Positions 23,174 to 34,413 of a DNA stretch of 64,000 bases are shown here, piece by piece. Both the position numbers and the translations under genes were made by a program. The notes beneath the pieces are model-generated. The model was not told where the DNA came from. It did no database searches and worked only from the letters and a program-made list of their open reading frames with translations. The stretch spans positions 107,836 through 171,835 of the forward strand of contig JAKSYS010000043.1 in the NCBI GenBank assembly GCA_022925895.1, read 5' to 3'. Source of the stretch: Fragilaria crotonensis (lineage: Eukaryota; Bacillariophyta; Fragilariophyceae; Fragilariales; Fragilariaceae). How positions within the stretch are numbered: the stretch's first letter is position 1; each line of letters starts with the position of its first letter.

Positions 23174-25039
23174 ATGCCTGACCCGACGTCGTCGCCACCG
23201 CGTTCACCTTCGATGCAGGGTGGAAGGGAGGGAGAAGACGATCAAGCTGCTGGATCCTCAAACAATGCTGCCCTGCACGAGCAATTTAAACTCCAGTCGC
23301 AGAAGGCGATTCGCAACTTTTTCTATCCCGGCCGTGGAGCCATTGCACCCCAGCACGAAACTGAGTCAGGCGAATCGAGTTGCAGCGGAAATAATAACGT
23401 CGATGAGGAAAATCGCCTGTTTGTGGAGCAGTTCTGGAAGTATTACGATGACATTATCATACTATCTATCTTCACGCAGTTTGGCATATTGTTTCGTTTG
23501 GCCGCAGCGGGCTGGTTTTCTTATTTCGATGGGACGTTTCGAGAAGATTCGGCGCTGTTTGTCAATCTACCCCTCAACTCTCTTTCATCCTTTCTTATGG
23601 GATGTCTTGCATCCGGACCAGATCTCATGAGCATTATTGAAACTCGTTTTACACCTGACCAGAGACAAGATGAGGCGGAGGACGAACACGATCCGCTCTT
23701 GGATTCTACAGATTCGCCTCGTTTAGAACGCTTGCGACGTCGTAAACGCAATCGCATCTATCGACCTCGTCCAAGGAAAGGAGACGCAGAGCTTCGCCAT
23801 GTGCAGCTCTTGGCTCTCGAGCGTCGTATTCGTGCAAGTCAGTCACTTCTTCTGTTTCCGGTTGCGAAGGAAGAGGCTGACTTGATGGAGCATTATTTTT
23901 CGGATGGCTATCGGCGCAATCACGATGAAGAAGTTACTGATGTCGTTAACGAAGAAAGTGACGGGAAGAATGAAGATGATGATGAATCGCGAAATGGCGA
24001 AGCAAATCGACCCCACACCTCCCAACAACCTCACAATGACGCTGTTGACTATGGCACAGCGCTTGAACGCGATCTGGATCAAATCATATACGATGTGTCG
24101 AGTTCTCTTGCTGGACATGTTCAAAGTGAAGCCAGAATGCTGACCTCCAACCTTCAACGGCTTACCAAAGTCACCCTCGCTGACGGTTGGAAGGTAGGGA
24201 CAACTCCTGCTGCCATGTCCGAGGATCTAATGCTTGGACTTCGAGACGGGTTCTGCGGAGCGCTGTCATCCTTCAGCTCGTGGAATTCCAGTATGGTCTC
24301 TTTGATTAGAGCTGGGAATGTCCAGGAAGCCCTGGTGGGGTATCTGTTGGGCCTGCATTTGCCAATTGTCTCATATCGATTCGGTCAGCATGTCGCGGTC
24401 TATATCTTTGCATGGCGATGTCGGCAAGAAGTGAGGAGGGATGAACGCCGTGGTTATGGTATTCGGCTCTCTCAAAACGAGCACTCATTGGATCTTGGAG
24501 AAGAAGGTTCTGAAGGGGATCCGACACCGCCTGCGAAACCGAAGTTGGAACTGCCGTCTGTGCGCTCAGTTGCGACTGCATTCTTTATCTTGTCGATGGT
24601 GGCACAAGTCGTTTCGCTGGGATTCTATAAAGACCCTGAATCCCAACTCATCGCCTTGAGCCTGTTGTTTAGTCCTTTCGGCGTCATGGCCAGATGGCGA
24701 CTATCTCGGTACAATGGAATTCGCCCTGGCTTCCCTCTCGGTACCTTTACTTGCAACTTGCTGGCATGTGCTCTCCATGGATCGCTCGGATCTTTGCTGG
24801 CGGGAAATCCTGGTCCCCGAGAACGCATTGTTCTGGTTGCCTTCATTTCTGGCTTTGGTGGAACTCTCAGTTCTGTTGGTATGTTTATCGTGGAAGTGCT
24901 GCAAGGCATTGACCCACTGCTTCTTCGCTTGAATGGTGTTTATTATGCATCGAGCACCATCTTCTGGGGTATGGTGATTGGTCTGGTCACTATGTCTGGC
25001 GTAGATTGGGCTGATCGGGTAGCGGGACACCAAAACTAG
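23174..25039 (+). CDS. FEX: Fluoride export protein, two-domain CrcB/FEX
   Basis: A single-exon frame of 621 residues from ATG 23174 (MPDPTSSPPRSP). FEX proteins are plasma-membrane fluoride channels made of two fused CrcB/Fluc halves, and they protect cells from fluoride. Half 1 has membrane segments around DDIIILSIFTQFGILFRLAA, a pore-lining NLPLNSLSSFLMGCL helix and, after a long insert, GFCGALSSFSSWNSSMVSL (the Fluc TTFSSW-type motif). Half 2 has SVATAFFILSMVAQVVSLGF, then GFPLGTFTCNLLACAL and FISGFGGTLSSVGMFIVEV, where the Phe-box is degenerate. Between the two motifs of half 1 lies a hydrophilic, strongly charged loop of about 220 residues, which is long for this family. The N-terminus is a disordered about 100-residue tail. 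No frame break. Confidence 0.85.
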   Translation: MPDPTSSPPRSPSMQGGREGEDDQAAGSSNNAALHEQFKLQSQKAIRNFFYPGRGAIAPQHETESGESSCSGNNNVDEENRLFVEQFWKYYDDIIILSIFTQFGILFRLAAAGWFSYFDGTFREDSALFVNLPLNSLSSFLMGCLASGPDLMSIIETRFTPDQRQDEAEDEHDPLLDSTDSPRLERLRRRKRNRIYRPRPRKGDAELRHVQLLALERRIRASQSLLLFPVAKEEADLMEHYFSDGYRRNHDEEVTDVVNEESDGKNEDDDESRNGEANRPHTSQQPHNDAVDYGTALERDLDQIIYDVSSSLAGHVQSEARMLTSNLQRLTKVTLADGWKVGTTPAAMSEDLMLGLRDGFCGALSSFSSWNSSMVSLIRAGNVQEALVGYLLGLHLPIVSYRFGQHVAVYIFAWRCRQEVRRDERRGYGIRLSQNEHSLDLGEEGSEGDPTPPAKPKLELPSVRSVATAFFILSMVAQVVSLGFYKDPESQLIALSLLFSPFGVMARWRLSRYNGIRPGFPLGTFTCNLLACALHGSLGSLLAGNPGPRERIVLVAFISGFGGTLSSVGMFIVEVLQGIDPLLLRLNGVYYASSTIFWGMVIGLVTMSGVDWADRVAGHQN

Positions 25040-26934
25040 GCCAGGTGACTGATGGATGCCCCGTTTTATCCGAGTAGTTCCTCGTACCATAGAATACTTT
25101 GAGCTTAAATACTACCGGTAGGGGCATGCATTCATGGCGAAGAATTTCGTTTCTGGCGTACGACAAACGATCAATGACACAGTCGTCCCTTGTCACTTCT
25201 ATTGGTGCCAGGTAGGGTAATTTGTGCCTGTCCGTGTTCGGTTGATGTTGCGCTCGGCGTGAGAGGAGTTGTGATTTGGCTGGTTGGGTGTGATTCCTTA
25301 TTCTGAATAATGGCGATCTGGGCGTGACAGTCATAAATTTCAGGGGAAATAACGAAACACCATTTAAGTGTTCATTTTATTTTGGGGGGGGGGGAATGAC
25401 AATATCTCACACACAAGTTTGTGTTGCCCATTCTGCAAAAAAAAGAATTATGATAACAGAATAACTGTTTTACCATTTCAACCTAATAGGTATGACGTTT
25501 TCAAGAAAACCAATAGCTTTGCTCATTGTTGTTCCAATATCACCCATACTATAGTCTGCTGATAATTAGTATTTCAACCAATTCTTAATTCTCATGCCTG
25601 CCACCCTCACCTGATGTAGAGGACACCGAAATGAGCATCATTTATGACTGTGCCATCAGAAATTGTTTCAACTTCCTCTTTTCATATTCAGTATATTAAA
25701 TGTTCCAACTCCATTGAGTGTGTTCATAAACTTGTGCAAGTGTGCCATGCTGGCCATGCCTCATAAATGGCACTTTATCAAGGCTGCCACTCATGGTGTG
25801 TTCTTGGCGATTGATTTACGCATGCATGACAACAGCGCTGCACATAGTTTCTCATACAAGCAAAGTAGAGTACAGTTTGCTTCGCCAATCTTAGTTAGCA
25901 CCATTTGTCATCCATCTAGGTACATCATGACACCTGAGAGGACTCCGATTCTTGCATTGTTGCCATCCCTTTACTTCAACTGTCTCCAGCACTTGCTTGT
26001 CCTCCACAGTGGTGGATCACACCAATTCTTCTGTCTTCAATTGAGTTCAGACAATCTGTTCAGCAGCTCCCTCCTAAAAATTGATGCAAAGTAGCCGGTC
26101 ACTTCCCCGGTAGTCCGCATATTGCACAAACCACTCTCAAGGCAACTGAGCTTGATATGTCATGTCTGAGCAGCAAGGAATTTCACAGTACATCAGTTGT
26201 TGACAGCATTATCCAGTGTATGGCTTTTCTGCCGAACTTGTCAAGAACCTTTCCCACTCATGATCGGTAGCATGATTGGTAGCCTTGCTTCTGAGCCCTT
26301 CCTTCTTTCTCATCAAACTTCACTGCTTCTTCTCTCACACATGACCAACAAGAAGATGAAACAAAGGAGGATCAGAAGGCTTGTCCCAGCCTCTTCTTGG
26401 TTTCCCACAGATACTGATCATTCAATTTGTCTTCGTGGTGTGCATACTTCAATGTTGACATATCATTTTTTGAAAATCCGGAATGCGCTCAAAAGCGCAT
26501 TCACCAATAGAGTACTGCAGCAGTTTTTGTTAAGAAGGTCAATCTTTCCTCAACACCTTCATTCTCCTCGAGCAAAAGAATGCATATATACAACAGCAGA
26601 CAGATGCAGCCATTGTTAAGAAGGTCAATCTTTTCTCAACACATTCATTCTCCATGAGCAAAATATGCACATATACAACAGACAGATGCAAATGTGATTC
26701 ATCATTGTGTTCAATATAACGACTGCCCATCACAGGAAAGTGGTTTTGACTGCGGTATCTCATGCCATTTCAATTCTTTTGCATCATTCTCAACAAAGTG
26801 GGTTAAACGTGGAAACATTCTCAAAGGCTGAAGTAACAAATGCAAGATCACAATTGCTGGTGGAGGGGGGTGTTCTGTTCAAATCTGCATTCTTGTCATC
26901 TTAATAAACTGTTTGCACCAACCACTACCATTTG
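25040..26934. other. Gene-poor DNA with old repeats
   Basis: Includes a G homopolymer at about 25383-25394. The text resembles the left-end gene-poor DNA (TG-rich, with frequent stop codons). Short frames (25663-26094, 26197-26619) have no domain signature. It could be the heavily decayed 5' part of the DDE relic that becomes recognisable from 26935. Confidence 0.45.
26529..26690. repeat. Tandem duplication, about 80 bp unit
   Basis: Copies at 26529-26614 and 26615-26690 both start GTTAAGAAGGTCAATCTTT and both end in ACAGACAGATGCA. Confidence 0.85.
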
Positions 26935-27430
26935 CATTTCAGAAAGGACACGACCAATTTTGAAATTTGGTCAAGGTGAGACTTTATTTGCTCAATACCT
27001 AGTTAAAAGCAGGACTTGGGTAGGTCAATGCTCCTCACTACTAGTACTAGCCAAGTCCAAGGGTGATGGCTGTATGCCCTAAGCATTTGTTTCTAGGGAA
27101 TTTGGGCTTCGGAAGAAAAGTATCAGCAGATGAGTTGTTAGTAAGGGTCAACACATCAACCAGGGTCACCAACAAGACTGGCATTGTACTCAGGCTGCAA
27201 TGGAAATTCTCAAGTCAATTCAGAAGCCAATTCCGACTGTCTGTTCACTGGTAGTGAAGGTAATTGTACATAGGAGCAAAGAATGAAGGGTATTGGAATA
27301 GTAACCACATGAGTTTACAGTCGTTGGAGGACATCATTGATTTTCTAACTGCTGTAGCCTGATTTTGATATGGGCTTGGCTTCTTGTTGTTTGACCACAG
27401 TCGAGGAAATGCGGTATTTAGTAGTAATTG
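26935..27430 (+). pseudogene. Second relic of the DDE-type transposase
   Basis: Several frames taken together match the family at 9840-12618: RPILKFGQGETLFAQYL parallels RPLMIIGQDESVFAQYL; TWVG and SKGDGCM parallel KQWVG and SEGDGYM; NHMSLQ followed by LEDIIDFL parallels YHMSLQLEDVVDCL; and LLFDHSRGNA parallels FLFDHSQGHA. Stops and indels separate all of these, so the copy is dead and much more eroded than the first. Confidence 0.6.
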
Positions 27431-27762
27431 TACTACAGTACTCGAGTACATCAGTATTACTTCGGAAAGAATCATGCAACCGGTGTTGTACTATCCAATA
27501 GGAATCCCGGGATCTTGCGGATTAATTAGAACTGGTACTATGTTGCATAATAGGGGTACTTGATGACGTTTTTCGTGCGTTTGCGTGGGGCATATCAACT
27601 GCAAACGATACTAGTACCAGCATTTTGGGATCTGCAACATCTGTTGCATCTACGGTATACTTACGTGCTTCGTATATGGAATGAATGCAACTTTTTTCCC
27701 GAGGTACTATCCTACATATTTGTAGTACATTCGCCCCACAAAACAAGAGTACTGTTCTTATC

Positions 27763-29800
27763 ATGGTCGACACCAAAACTCTGAATAAGTACAAATGTAT
27801 TCTTGCTTCATTCATGTCGTTGGTCCACAATCGAGCGGTTGGAAGTGACTTTTCTCGTGATCATGTGCATGCAATGGAAGTGTTGGCTGCTATTACCCCA
27901 AGTGATGTGTCAAGGTATCTGAATATGAAGGCGTTTGGGACAACGGAGCCGGCAGGGGATGCAAACCCAATTTCGGCACGAGCAAACTCGTTGGCAATGG
28001 ACAAAAAAGCAATTTCGTTTTTCATGCCGAATCGCGACACGTGGAGTATGACTAAAAAGTGAAGGAAACCCTACCCGCAGTGCGCTGGTGAATGCCCTCG
28101 TCATCAAGCGCGTCAAGAAGAAGGAGGCGAGAAAACAAGGGGTGGATTCGCAAACTCGACGTCCAATGTTAGGTCAGGAATTTGTTGCTATGCATGACCT
28201 TTTGAATTGTAATGTTCTATCTGCAGGCTGTAGGAGCAATAATGCACATGATGTTTTCTGGAAAAGGTATGGTATATTGGCGATGACAAACTTTCAATTT
28301 CATTTGATAGCTCGGGTGGATGACTCAACGCAACTAGTATTGGAAAACATTCGAGTACATGACACGTTTGCAAGCGCTCTGAAAACAAGGTTGAACTGGT
28401 CCAAAAATGTGGATGACAAACAAGATGCACCATGGCAAATTGTGCTTGGTTCTCTAAATCCTGTGTATTGTGTTCTTTGCTCAATTGCTTTGTGGCTTGA
28501 GTTGAATCTGAAATTGAATCCAACAGCAATGAATTCGCCGTACGTTTTTGGTATCAGCGACGACGTACGTGTTCCTGAAGGCGGACTTAAGTCTAAGGCA
28601 ATGATTCAAGCTGCATTTACTGTCCTGTTCAGGCGTGAGGAATTCAGAGGCGAACAACAAGGTGCCAAAAGAGGAGGAGGTGAAGTGTCCATGCTGTGAA
28701 GTCACAGTATTCGAAAGTATGCCGCTACGTTCGCGCGAAGATGTGGAGTGACCATGGATGAGAAGGATATCAGAGGCCGATGGAAGGGATCAGGTAGAGT
28801 ATCAGACATGTATGATGACGTTGAACTTCCTTACCCAGACGCAAAGGTTGCTGAGAAGTTGTGTGGTGGTGGTCCTTGCTTTTATGTGTCAGATCCCGCA
28901 CTCGACTCGACGATGATGAACACATTTGTCCTGAGTCACGTCGTTCCGAATATCAGGAAGCGACTCCCTGATTCCGCTTGTCTTGTACTTGGTAAGGCTT
29001 TGTTGTGGCTGATTTGCTCGCCAGTTGCTGACGAGTATATTCGAATGATTTCAAACGAGATGTACTTTTGGAATGGGAGCATGTTCGTGGTGCTGACTAT
29101 GATGCCGAGTTGAATCCAATCAAGAAGATGGCAGTGACAGTGTCGGGCAATCATGGAGCAGTGTTTATTGACATGGTTGGGACAATTGAAGTTGACGGAG
29201 TTGCTGGACAAGAACATGGCGGTGTGCCCGGGACAAACAATGTGGCAATTTGAAATCAGTTGTTGGGAATGCAATCAGGTTTACTCACTACGACAAGACA
29301 ACTTGGAGCTCAAAACAGCGATTAACATAATCAAGGTGAATCTGGAGCAGTGCTTTGGCATTTTGAATGGTAACATGAGGCGAATTGCATTGCAACCTGC
29401 GAGACGACGGACTGCTGGTGGGGGGAGAGGAGACGACGAAGGCGCAGCGGGGGAGGTACCCGAACGAGCTGCTGCGAACGACCTCGCAGTGATGGCGACG
29501 CTGATGCCGACGCCCAGAAGTCTTCACGACCTCTGGCAAGAGTATCATCATGATGTCGGTGGGAGGAAAGCAGCTAGACTGTTCTCCTACTCTGAGCGAG
29601 GTCGCTCAAAGCATCGGTACCACCACCAAAAGGTGGTGTGGGATTTGGTGGGATGACTGATTCGGCAAGGTGACATGGCAGAGACTGCCATAGACAAGAT
29701 TTATGCTGTCTATGGCGGTCAGACTTCAGTGACCAACATAATTAATGGACTTAAGAGGGATAAGAAGGATGGGACTCTGAATCCCAACTTCCGAGTTTAG
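27763..29800 (+). pseudogene. Crypton-like tyrosine recombinase, broken
   Basis: A DNA transposon of the Crypton type carries one gene for a tyrosine recombinase. Segment 27763-28062 ends AISFFMPNRDTWS. A 1-nt shift then gives 28064-29113 with NPTRSALVNALVIKRVKKKE, and box I in LIARVDDSTQ. A TGA at 28697-28699 falls directly before the H-x-x-R box, SHSIRKYAATFARRCG (His codon at 28703). The box III-like RGRWK follows and then the nucleophile Tyr in SDMYDD (codon 28811), then LPYPDAKVAEKLCGGGPC. Further frame breaks near 29113, 29140 and 29657 lead to a C-terminal region (LHDLWQEYHHDVGGRKAARL, SERGRSKHRYHHQKVVWDL, AIDKIYAVYGGQTSVTNII) ending in TAG at 29798. That region resembles the GCR1_C-type DNA-binding tail of Cryptons. 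The exact element ends were not found. The stramenopile group (CryptonS) is the likely class. Confidence 0.7.
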
Positions 29801-30483
29801 CTCGCCGTATGTTTTCTACTGTACTAGTACGATACGAAACTATTTCTTACCATTTACACGTACTGTCGTACGCCGGAATCCTCCATTTTAGCACGGCGAC
29901 AGCACGGAGTTTTTTCTACTTGGGGAATATTCTATGCCCTACATGGTTGCTTTATTTGTTTCATGAATTATAGGTATGCATACATCCGTAGTGCTACTTG
30001 TACCTTTCAAGTACTCGAGCGTGGTACTGTACTATCATATGTCTTCATAGTTCATACACATGTAATCTAATTCGTGGTTGCACTTTCCTTGGGAAAACGG
30101 CTTAACGGATGTGTCTCGACTGAAAACTACTATATTTCTCGTTCGCCGAACCTTTCCTACCATTAACCCATCCTCCCTTTGTTCCACCGTGTCACGGCAA
30201 CTCCCACCAACGGATAGATGTCGAAGGAAAATCATGTGCTCCGTGTGACCTCGAGTACCAGTGTATACTGAGACACTTGTGAATAAACCCGATATTGTGC
30301 GAGTAAGTCCACATGATTCAAAAATGCATTGGCGAACGTGTATCGAATTGTGATGCTTAATTTGTCGACGTCGAGAAAAATAGTCAATCCCTGATCCTGC
30401 AATCTCCACAGAATCCAAGTGAATTTCTATGCCTCGGATCATAAAAAGATTCTTTACCGACAAGCCATTCAACCGAAACAAAC
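29801..30483. other. Intergenic, promoter side of the cysteine-rich gene
   Basis: No gene recognised. A minus-strand frame (30035-30481) is open but shows no family signature, and it overlaps the probable 5' untranslated region of the next gene. Confidence 0.45.
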
Positions 30484-30988
30484 ATGGGTGACGACGCTGT
30501 TGACGAAGAAAACATTGCCCTTTGCTGCGCTCTCTGCTGTGTGAACTGCGGTATCTACAAGGTATGTCGTACGATTCACCACTTCCCTGCTGCCATCATG
30601 TCGTCATTGTGAATGATTTTGGAGTTCTCATTTTGATGTGAATCTCCTCTTTTCCGTGCAACAACAGGATGGTGACTGCACTGGCTGCTCTGGAAAGCTA
30701 GGATTCTGCTGCTTGCAGTGTGAAGTCTGCTGCAAACCTAGCGCCCCTTGCCTCCCGCTCATCTGCTGTGGTCCTAAGTTTGAGTGCGACGGCTGCTCTG
30801 TCGTCAATGCTCAGCTCCAGGTCTGCCAGCTTGTCATCTCCGCTGCTCTTCCATGCAACAAGGAGGTGCCAATTGCTGTCTCTATTTTTGGTGCTACTGT
30901 CTACCCCAAGGTTGGCTGCTGCGTGAAGATTGGCGACTTGAAGAAGAACGCCGCTGACTACCAGGACCAAGCTGAAATCGGTCGTTAA
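30484..30988 (+). CDS. Small cysteine-rich protein, 2 exons
   Basis: CDS is join(30484..30561, 30668..30988), 132 residues. Exon 1 encodes MGDDAVDEENIALCCALCC and ends at GTATGT after a lysine codon. The intron is 30562-30667 with a CAACAG acceptor. Exon 2 opens DGDCTGCSGKLGFCCLQC. Cysteines come in CC, CxxC and CCxP clusters (VCCKPSAPCLPLICCGP, CDGCS), then the tail has an IPCNKEVP-like motif and VGCCVKIGD. There is no signal peptide; the hydrophobic stretches are short. I recall similar uncharacterised proteins in diatoms, but no biochemical function is known to me. Metal binding or palmitoylated membrane association are plausible guesses from the cysteine pattern. Confidence 0.75.
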
Positions 30989-31769
30989 ATGTGACGTCAA
31001 CTGATTCATCCCATATGTGTAGCTTGTAGCTTGTGAGACTGCGTAAACGAGGCTATAGTAACATAGCATTGAATGGCACAATAATTTCTGCGGTATAAAG
31101 TAGTCGATGCAGAAATTCCTTCGAATTTCAGGTACATCTTGTTTGTTCGTATGTGCTTCGTACTTCAGAACCATTTTCTTCACAAAAACAAATTTGGCGA
31201 TTCGCAGTGCGCTCTCCAACATGCTCACTAATTTCCGCTTCGTCGTTACTTTGTGAGTAGATTGAGAAATGTTGAAGTCCGGTGTATCGTGAACCATTAC
31301 ATTGCTCAATGGTCTGAATGGGCAATAGGCGAACAAGACACGTTGACCTTTGACTGTGGTTGGAATTTGACATTGAAAGTGTCAGGATTCCACACCTGCA
31401 TGACAAGCTTCCGAGCATACTCCATACTCCATCATCACTTTACTCCGAGTAACTCATATTGACGATACCTGCGACAAGCAGCCGTATGCACTCGGAGTAT
31501 ACAATAAAACCATTTGTAGGAAACCGTACTCATGTCGTACTGCAAGTACCACATGCAAAAGGAGTACTCGTACTCGTCGTTCTTTGGCTATGACACGTCG
31601 TGGAATCGAAGTGCCTACCTATCTCACCCCTTACCAGGTCGTACCATGAAATCATTGCGTGACCGTCTTGGAATTCCGCTGAATCGTACGAGCATGATGG
31701 GGACATGATTCATGACAAGGGTGACTCTAGTCTATTTCAATTAGACTTTTATTAACGATAGCAGGCATC
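30989..31769. other. Intergenic between convergent genes
   Basis: This is the 3' flank of the cysteine-rich gene and of the minus-strand repeat protein. GTAC motifs appear from about 31500 to 31650. No gene seen. Confidence 0.5.
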
Positions 31770-34413
31770 TCAGACAGGGTTGTATCCGTGAGGGATGTGA
31801 AGGAAGACCGGCTCTTTCATCTGACGACAGGTCGTGCAGGTGTTCGATATGCACAGGTGAACATCGCACAAGGAATGGTGTCGAACAACTATGCCGCCAT
31901 CCTTTTGACCAACAAGGTGTCCTGCAATATATGCATGCATCAGTTTCGTCTTCGTGAAGCCTAGGCTTCTCGCGTTGTTCGCCAATTCTTCACGGCTTAG
32001 ATCGGCTGCTGTTGAAGAATCCAATACGCGTTTGATTCCTTCCGCATAGCCATCGCGGTATCCACTTCCAAATGTATCAGCGGTTGATCCCCGCATGCCA
32101 AGGACCGTTGCTTTGGTATAGCCTTTCGTCATCGCGTCGTCTGGGCTTAATCCTGCGACACTCCTATTCGCAGCCCCTGCAGACCCTTCTTTCCATCCTT
32201 CTTGAAAGCCTGATGTATAGTGGTTCCTATTCTTTCCTGAAAAATTGAGATCAGACGCGTAGTCCATCAGCTGACTCTCGGTTCTGCATTGGTGACCGGC
32301 TAGTCCAACAGCGTATCCGTCGCTGAACCCGCCAACATAAGCATTTGCAGCCTCATCCTTCAGGCCGCTGGAAGTTGCGTTGGTTAGACCCCTTTCCAGA
32401 GCGCCGTTAGGAGAGAGAACTCTCTTGGCATGCTTCTTTCGAGTCTCAACGCCGTCATCGTAACCACCAGCGAAGCCAGCGCTGAAGGCCTCCCGAGACT
32501 TCTTGTCGTTGAATTCATGCTCACCAGCAGACGCAATTACATCTTCATCCGTAAGTGCGTCACTACCGTCTATTCCCATTTGGTACCCTTCACTGTAACC
32601 AGATGCAAAGATATGGCAGATATCGCCGGCTACTCTGTGCTCTTTCGCCTCGATTAGGCCTTTCGCATACGAAGCTCCATTTGAATAAGTATGACCGATA
32701 TGGACAATTTCCTTGCCGTCGCGACGGCCATCTTGGAATCCGTTGACGTATGCGGTTGTCAACGTGGCAGCAGTGCCAACTTTTTGAGCCCTCTTGTTGA
32801 CAGCGGATTCGGTAAGTTCTGCTGGGTCATCTCCGCTGATCATTTGTGCATATCCATCGCGATAGCCGCTCGAGTAGGCGTGGGCGACGTCTCCGGACAT
32901 GCCAAGTCCGCTAGCTTTACGCCTACCGTTCAAGGCATTGACATCTCTCGCTTGATGACCATGCAGGACACCCGTCTGGAAACTGGCCAAGTAGATATCA
33001 GCATCATGGCCTTGAAATCCAGCTGTTCCAGCCTTGGCGAGAAGAGCTTGCTTTGTCTTCAATGCACCGCCAGTGAGACCGTGGCGGTACCCGTCATGCA
33101 TTCCTGCAGCGCGCGCTGCCGCTGCCTCGTCATCGCTGTCCTGCTCCTTGGCCTCAAGAAAGCCTTTCTCAAGGAGAGCTTCTGGCAGCAACACGACTCG
33201 TTTGGCAGTGTTCATTTTTGAATTGGACTCGCTGGCATCCCTGAAGCCGCGGATGTAAGCCCCAGCATCGTCGTCGGAGAACAGAAGACTTCTGGAGGTC
33301 TCCTTGAGCATTTGGTCACCAGGAGGGGCCTTTCCAGCTGAAGCATTCATGCAACCGTCCTTGTATCCAACTGCGAAAGCAGACTGAGAATCGTTCGTCA
33401 TACCATATTTTTCAGCGCGATCCATCCCTTTCAGAATGAGATGCTTGCGAGCCATCCTGGCTTCGTCGACTCCTTCCTCGAAGCCAGCGCAATAACTTTT
33501 AGCACTCTCACCAGCAACGCCAGCGTCTGAAGCCTTCGCAAACATGTCCGACTTGGACGGGGTATTTGTGCCGTCACCAACAATAGTTAAACCATAACCG
33601 TCACTAAAACCAGTTGCGTGCTCGATGGCTTCATTCTCCGACAACCAGAGCGGCGGCATTGGACAGGCCCTTCTGGAATGCAGCGGCTGGGGAGAGCACG
33701 TCTGTGGCGTTGAGACCATTAACAGCATCACTAAACCCAGCGGCAAAGAGCTCGGCATGGGATCCAGTGAAACCGGAAAACTCCGCCTTCTGGAGGACGT
33801 CCGATTCTTTCTCTACTCCCACTCCCGAAGCTTCCCCTGCGGCATATCCTCTGGCATACGCTTCGCGGTCAATATCATGAAGTCCTCGTGCTTCTGCGTT
33901 GAGTAGTCCAGATTCGTAGCGCTGTCGCTGATTGGGTGACTCGGTGGACATACGACTGCGGACTCCGTTTTGAAAACCTTCGACGTACGCGTTGGCGCTA
34001 GGTCCACCGTAGCCCAATTTTTTAGCTTGCTGTAAGACTTGAGCATCGGTGAGCGCCTCTTTCCGTTCGGAAGAGAAGTGGGAACCGTCAATGTATCCAA
34101 TTGCATATGCGTCAAGAGGCTCATTCTCGAATCCTTCTGCCATACCAGCTTGTTGACCCTTCAGAAACATGATCAACGCTGAAACATCTCTAGACGACTC
34201 GGAGCCCGAGGAGTCAGTCTCGACGAGATCAAGACCCCTTTCTTCATCAGTGGGCAAGCACTTTTCATCGCTGCCGATAGCTCCTCTAGTGCGCTTGTCA
34301 TAATCTCGGTAACAACAGCAGAAAAGCAACAAAACTAACGATGAAAGGCAAATGAGAAAAAAACCAACAACCATCCCTACATTGACATCGGCAGGACTTC
34401 TTCCGTCGTCCAT
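31770..34413 (-). CDS. Membrane-anchored GF/GY-x-[DE]-G repeat protein, one frame break
   Basis: Two overlapping minus-strand frames form one gene: 34413-33631 and, shifted by 1 nt near 33640, onward to 31770. The start is ATG 34413 (MDDGRSPADVN). A single membrane segment (VGMVVGFFLICLSSLVLLLF) is followed by a Cys/basic border (CCCYRDYDKR). The rest is a tandem array of about 40-residue units, each centred on an A-Y-x-x-G-[FY]-x-[DE]-G-Y-x-x-G core. Examples are AYVEGFQNGV, AYSSGYRDGYAQM, IFASGYSEGYQMG, AYVGGFSDGYAVG and TFGSGYRDGYAEG. I count about 18 cores, with linkers often reading K-A-x-x-x-G-[FLM]. The C-terminus loses the repeat and has a Cys/His cluster (HHSLCDVHLCISNTCTTC). The first frame ends LVVGE then stop, whereas the second continues ENEAIEHATGFSDGYG, so a 1-nt indel is the simplest explanation. 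No known family is recognised. Confidence 0.65.
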
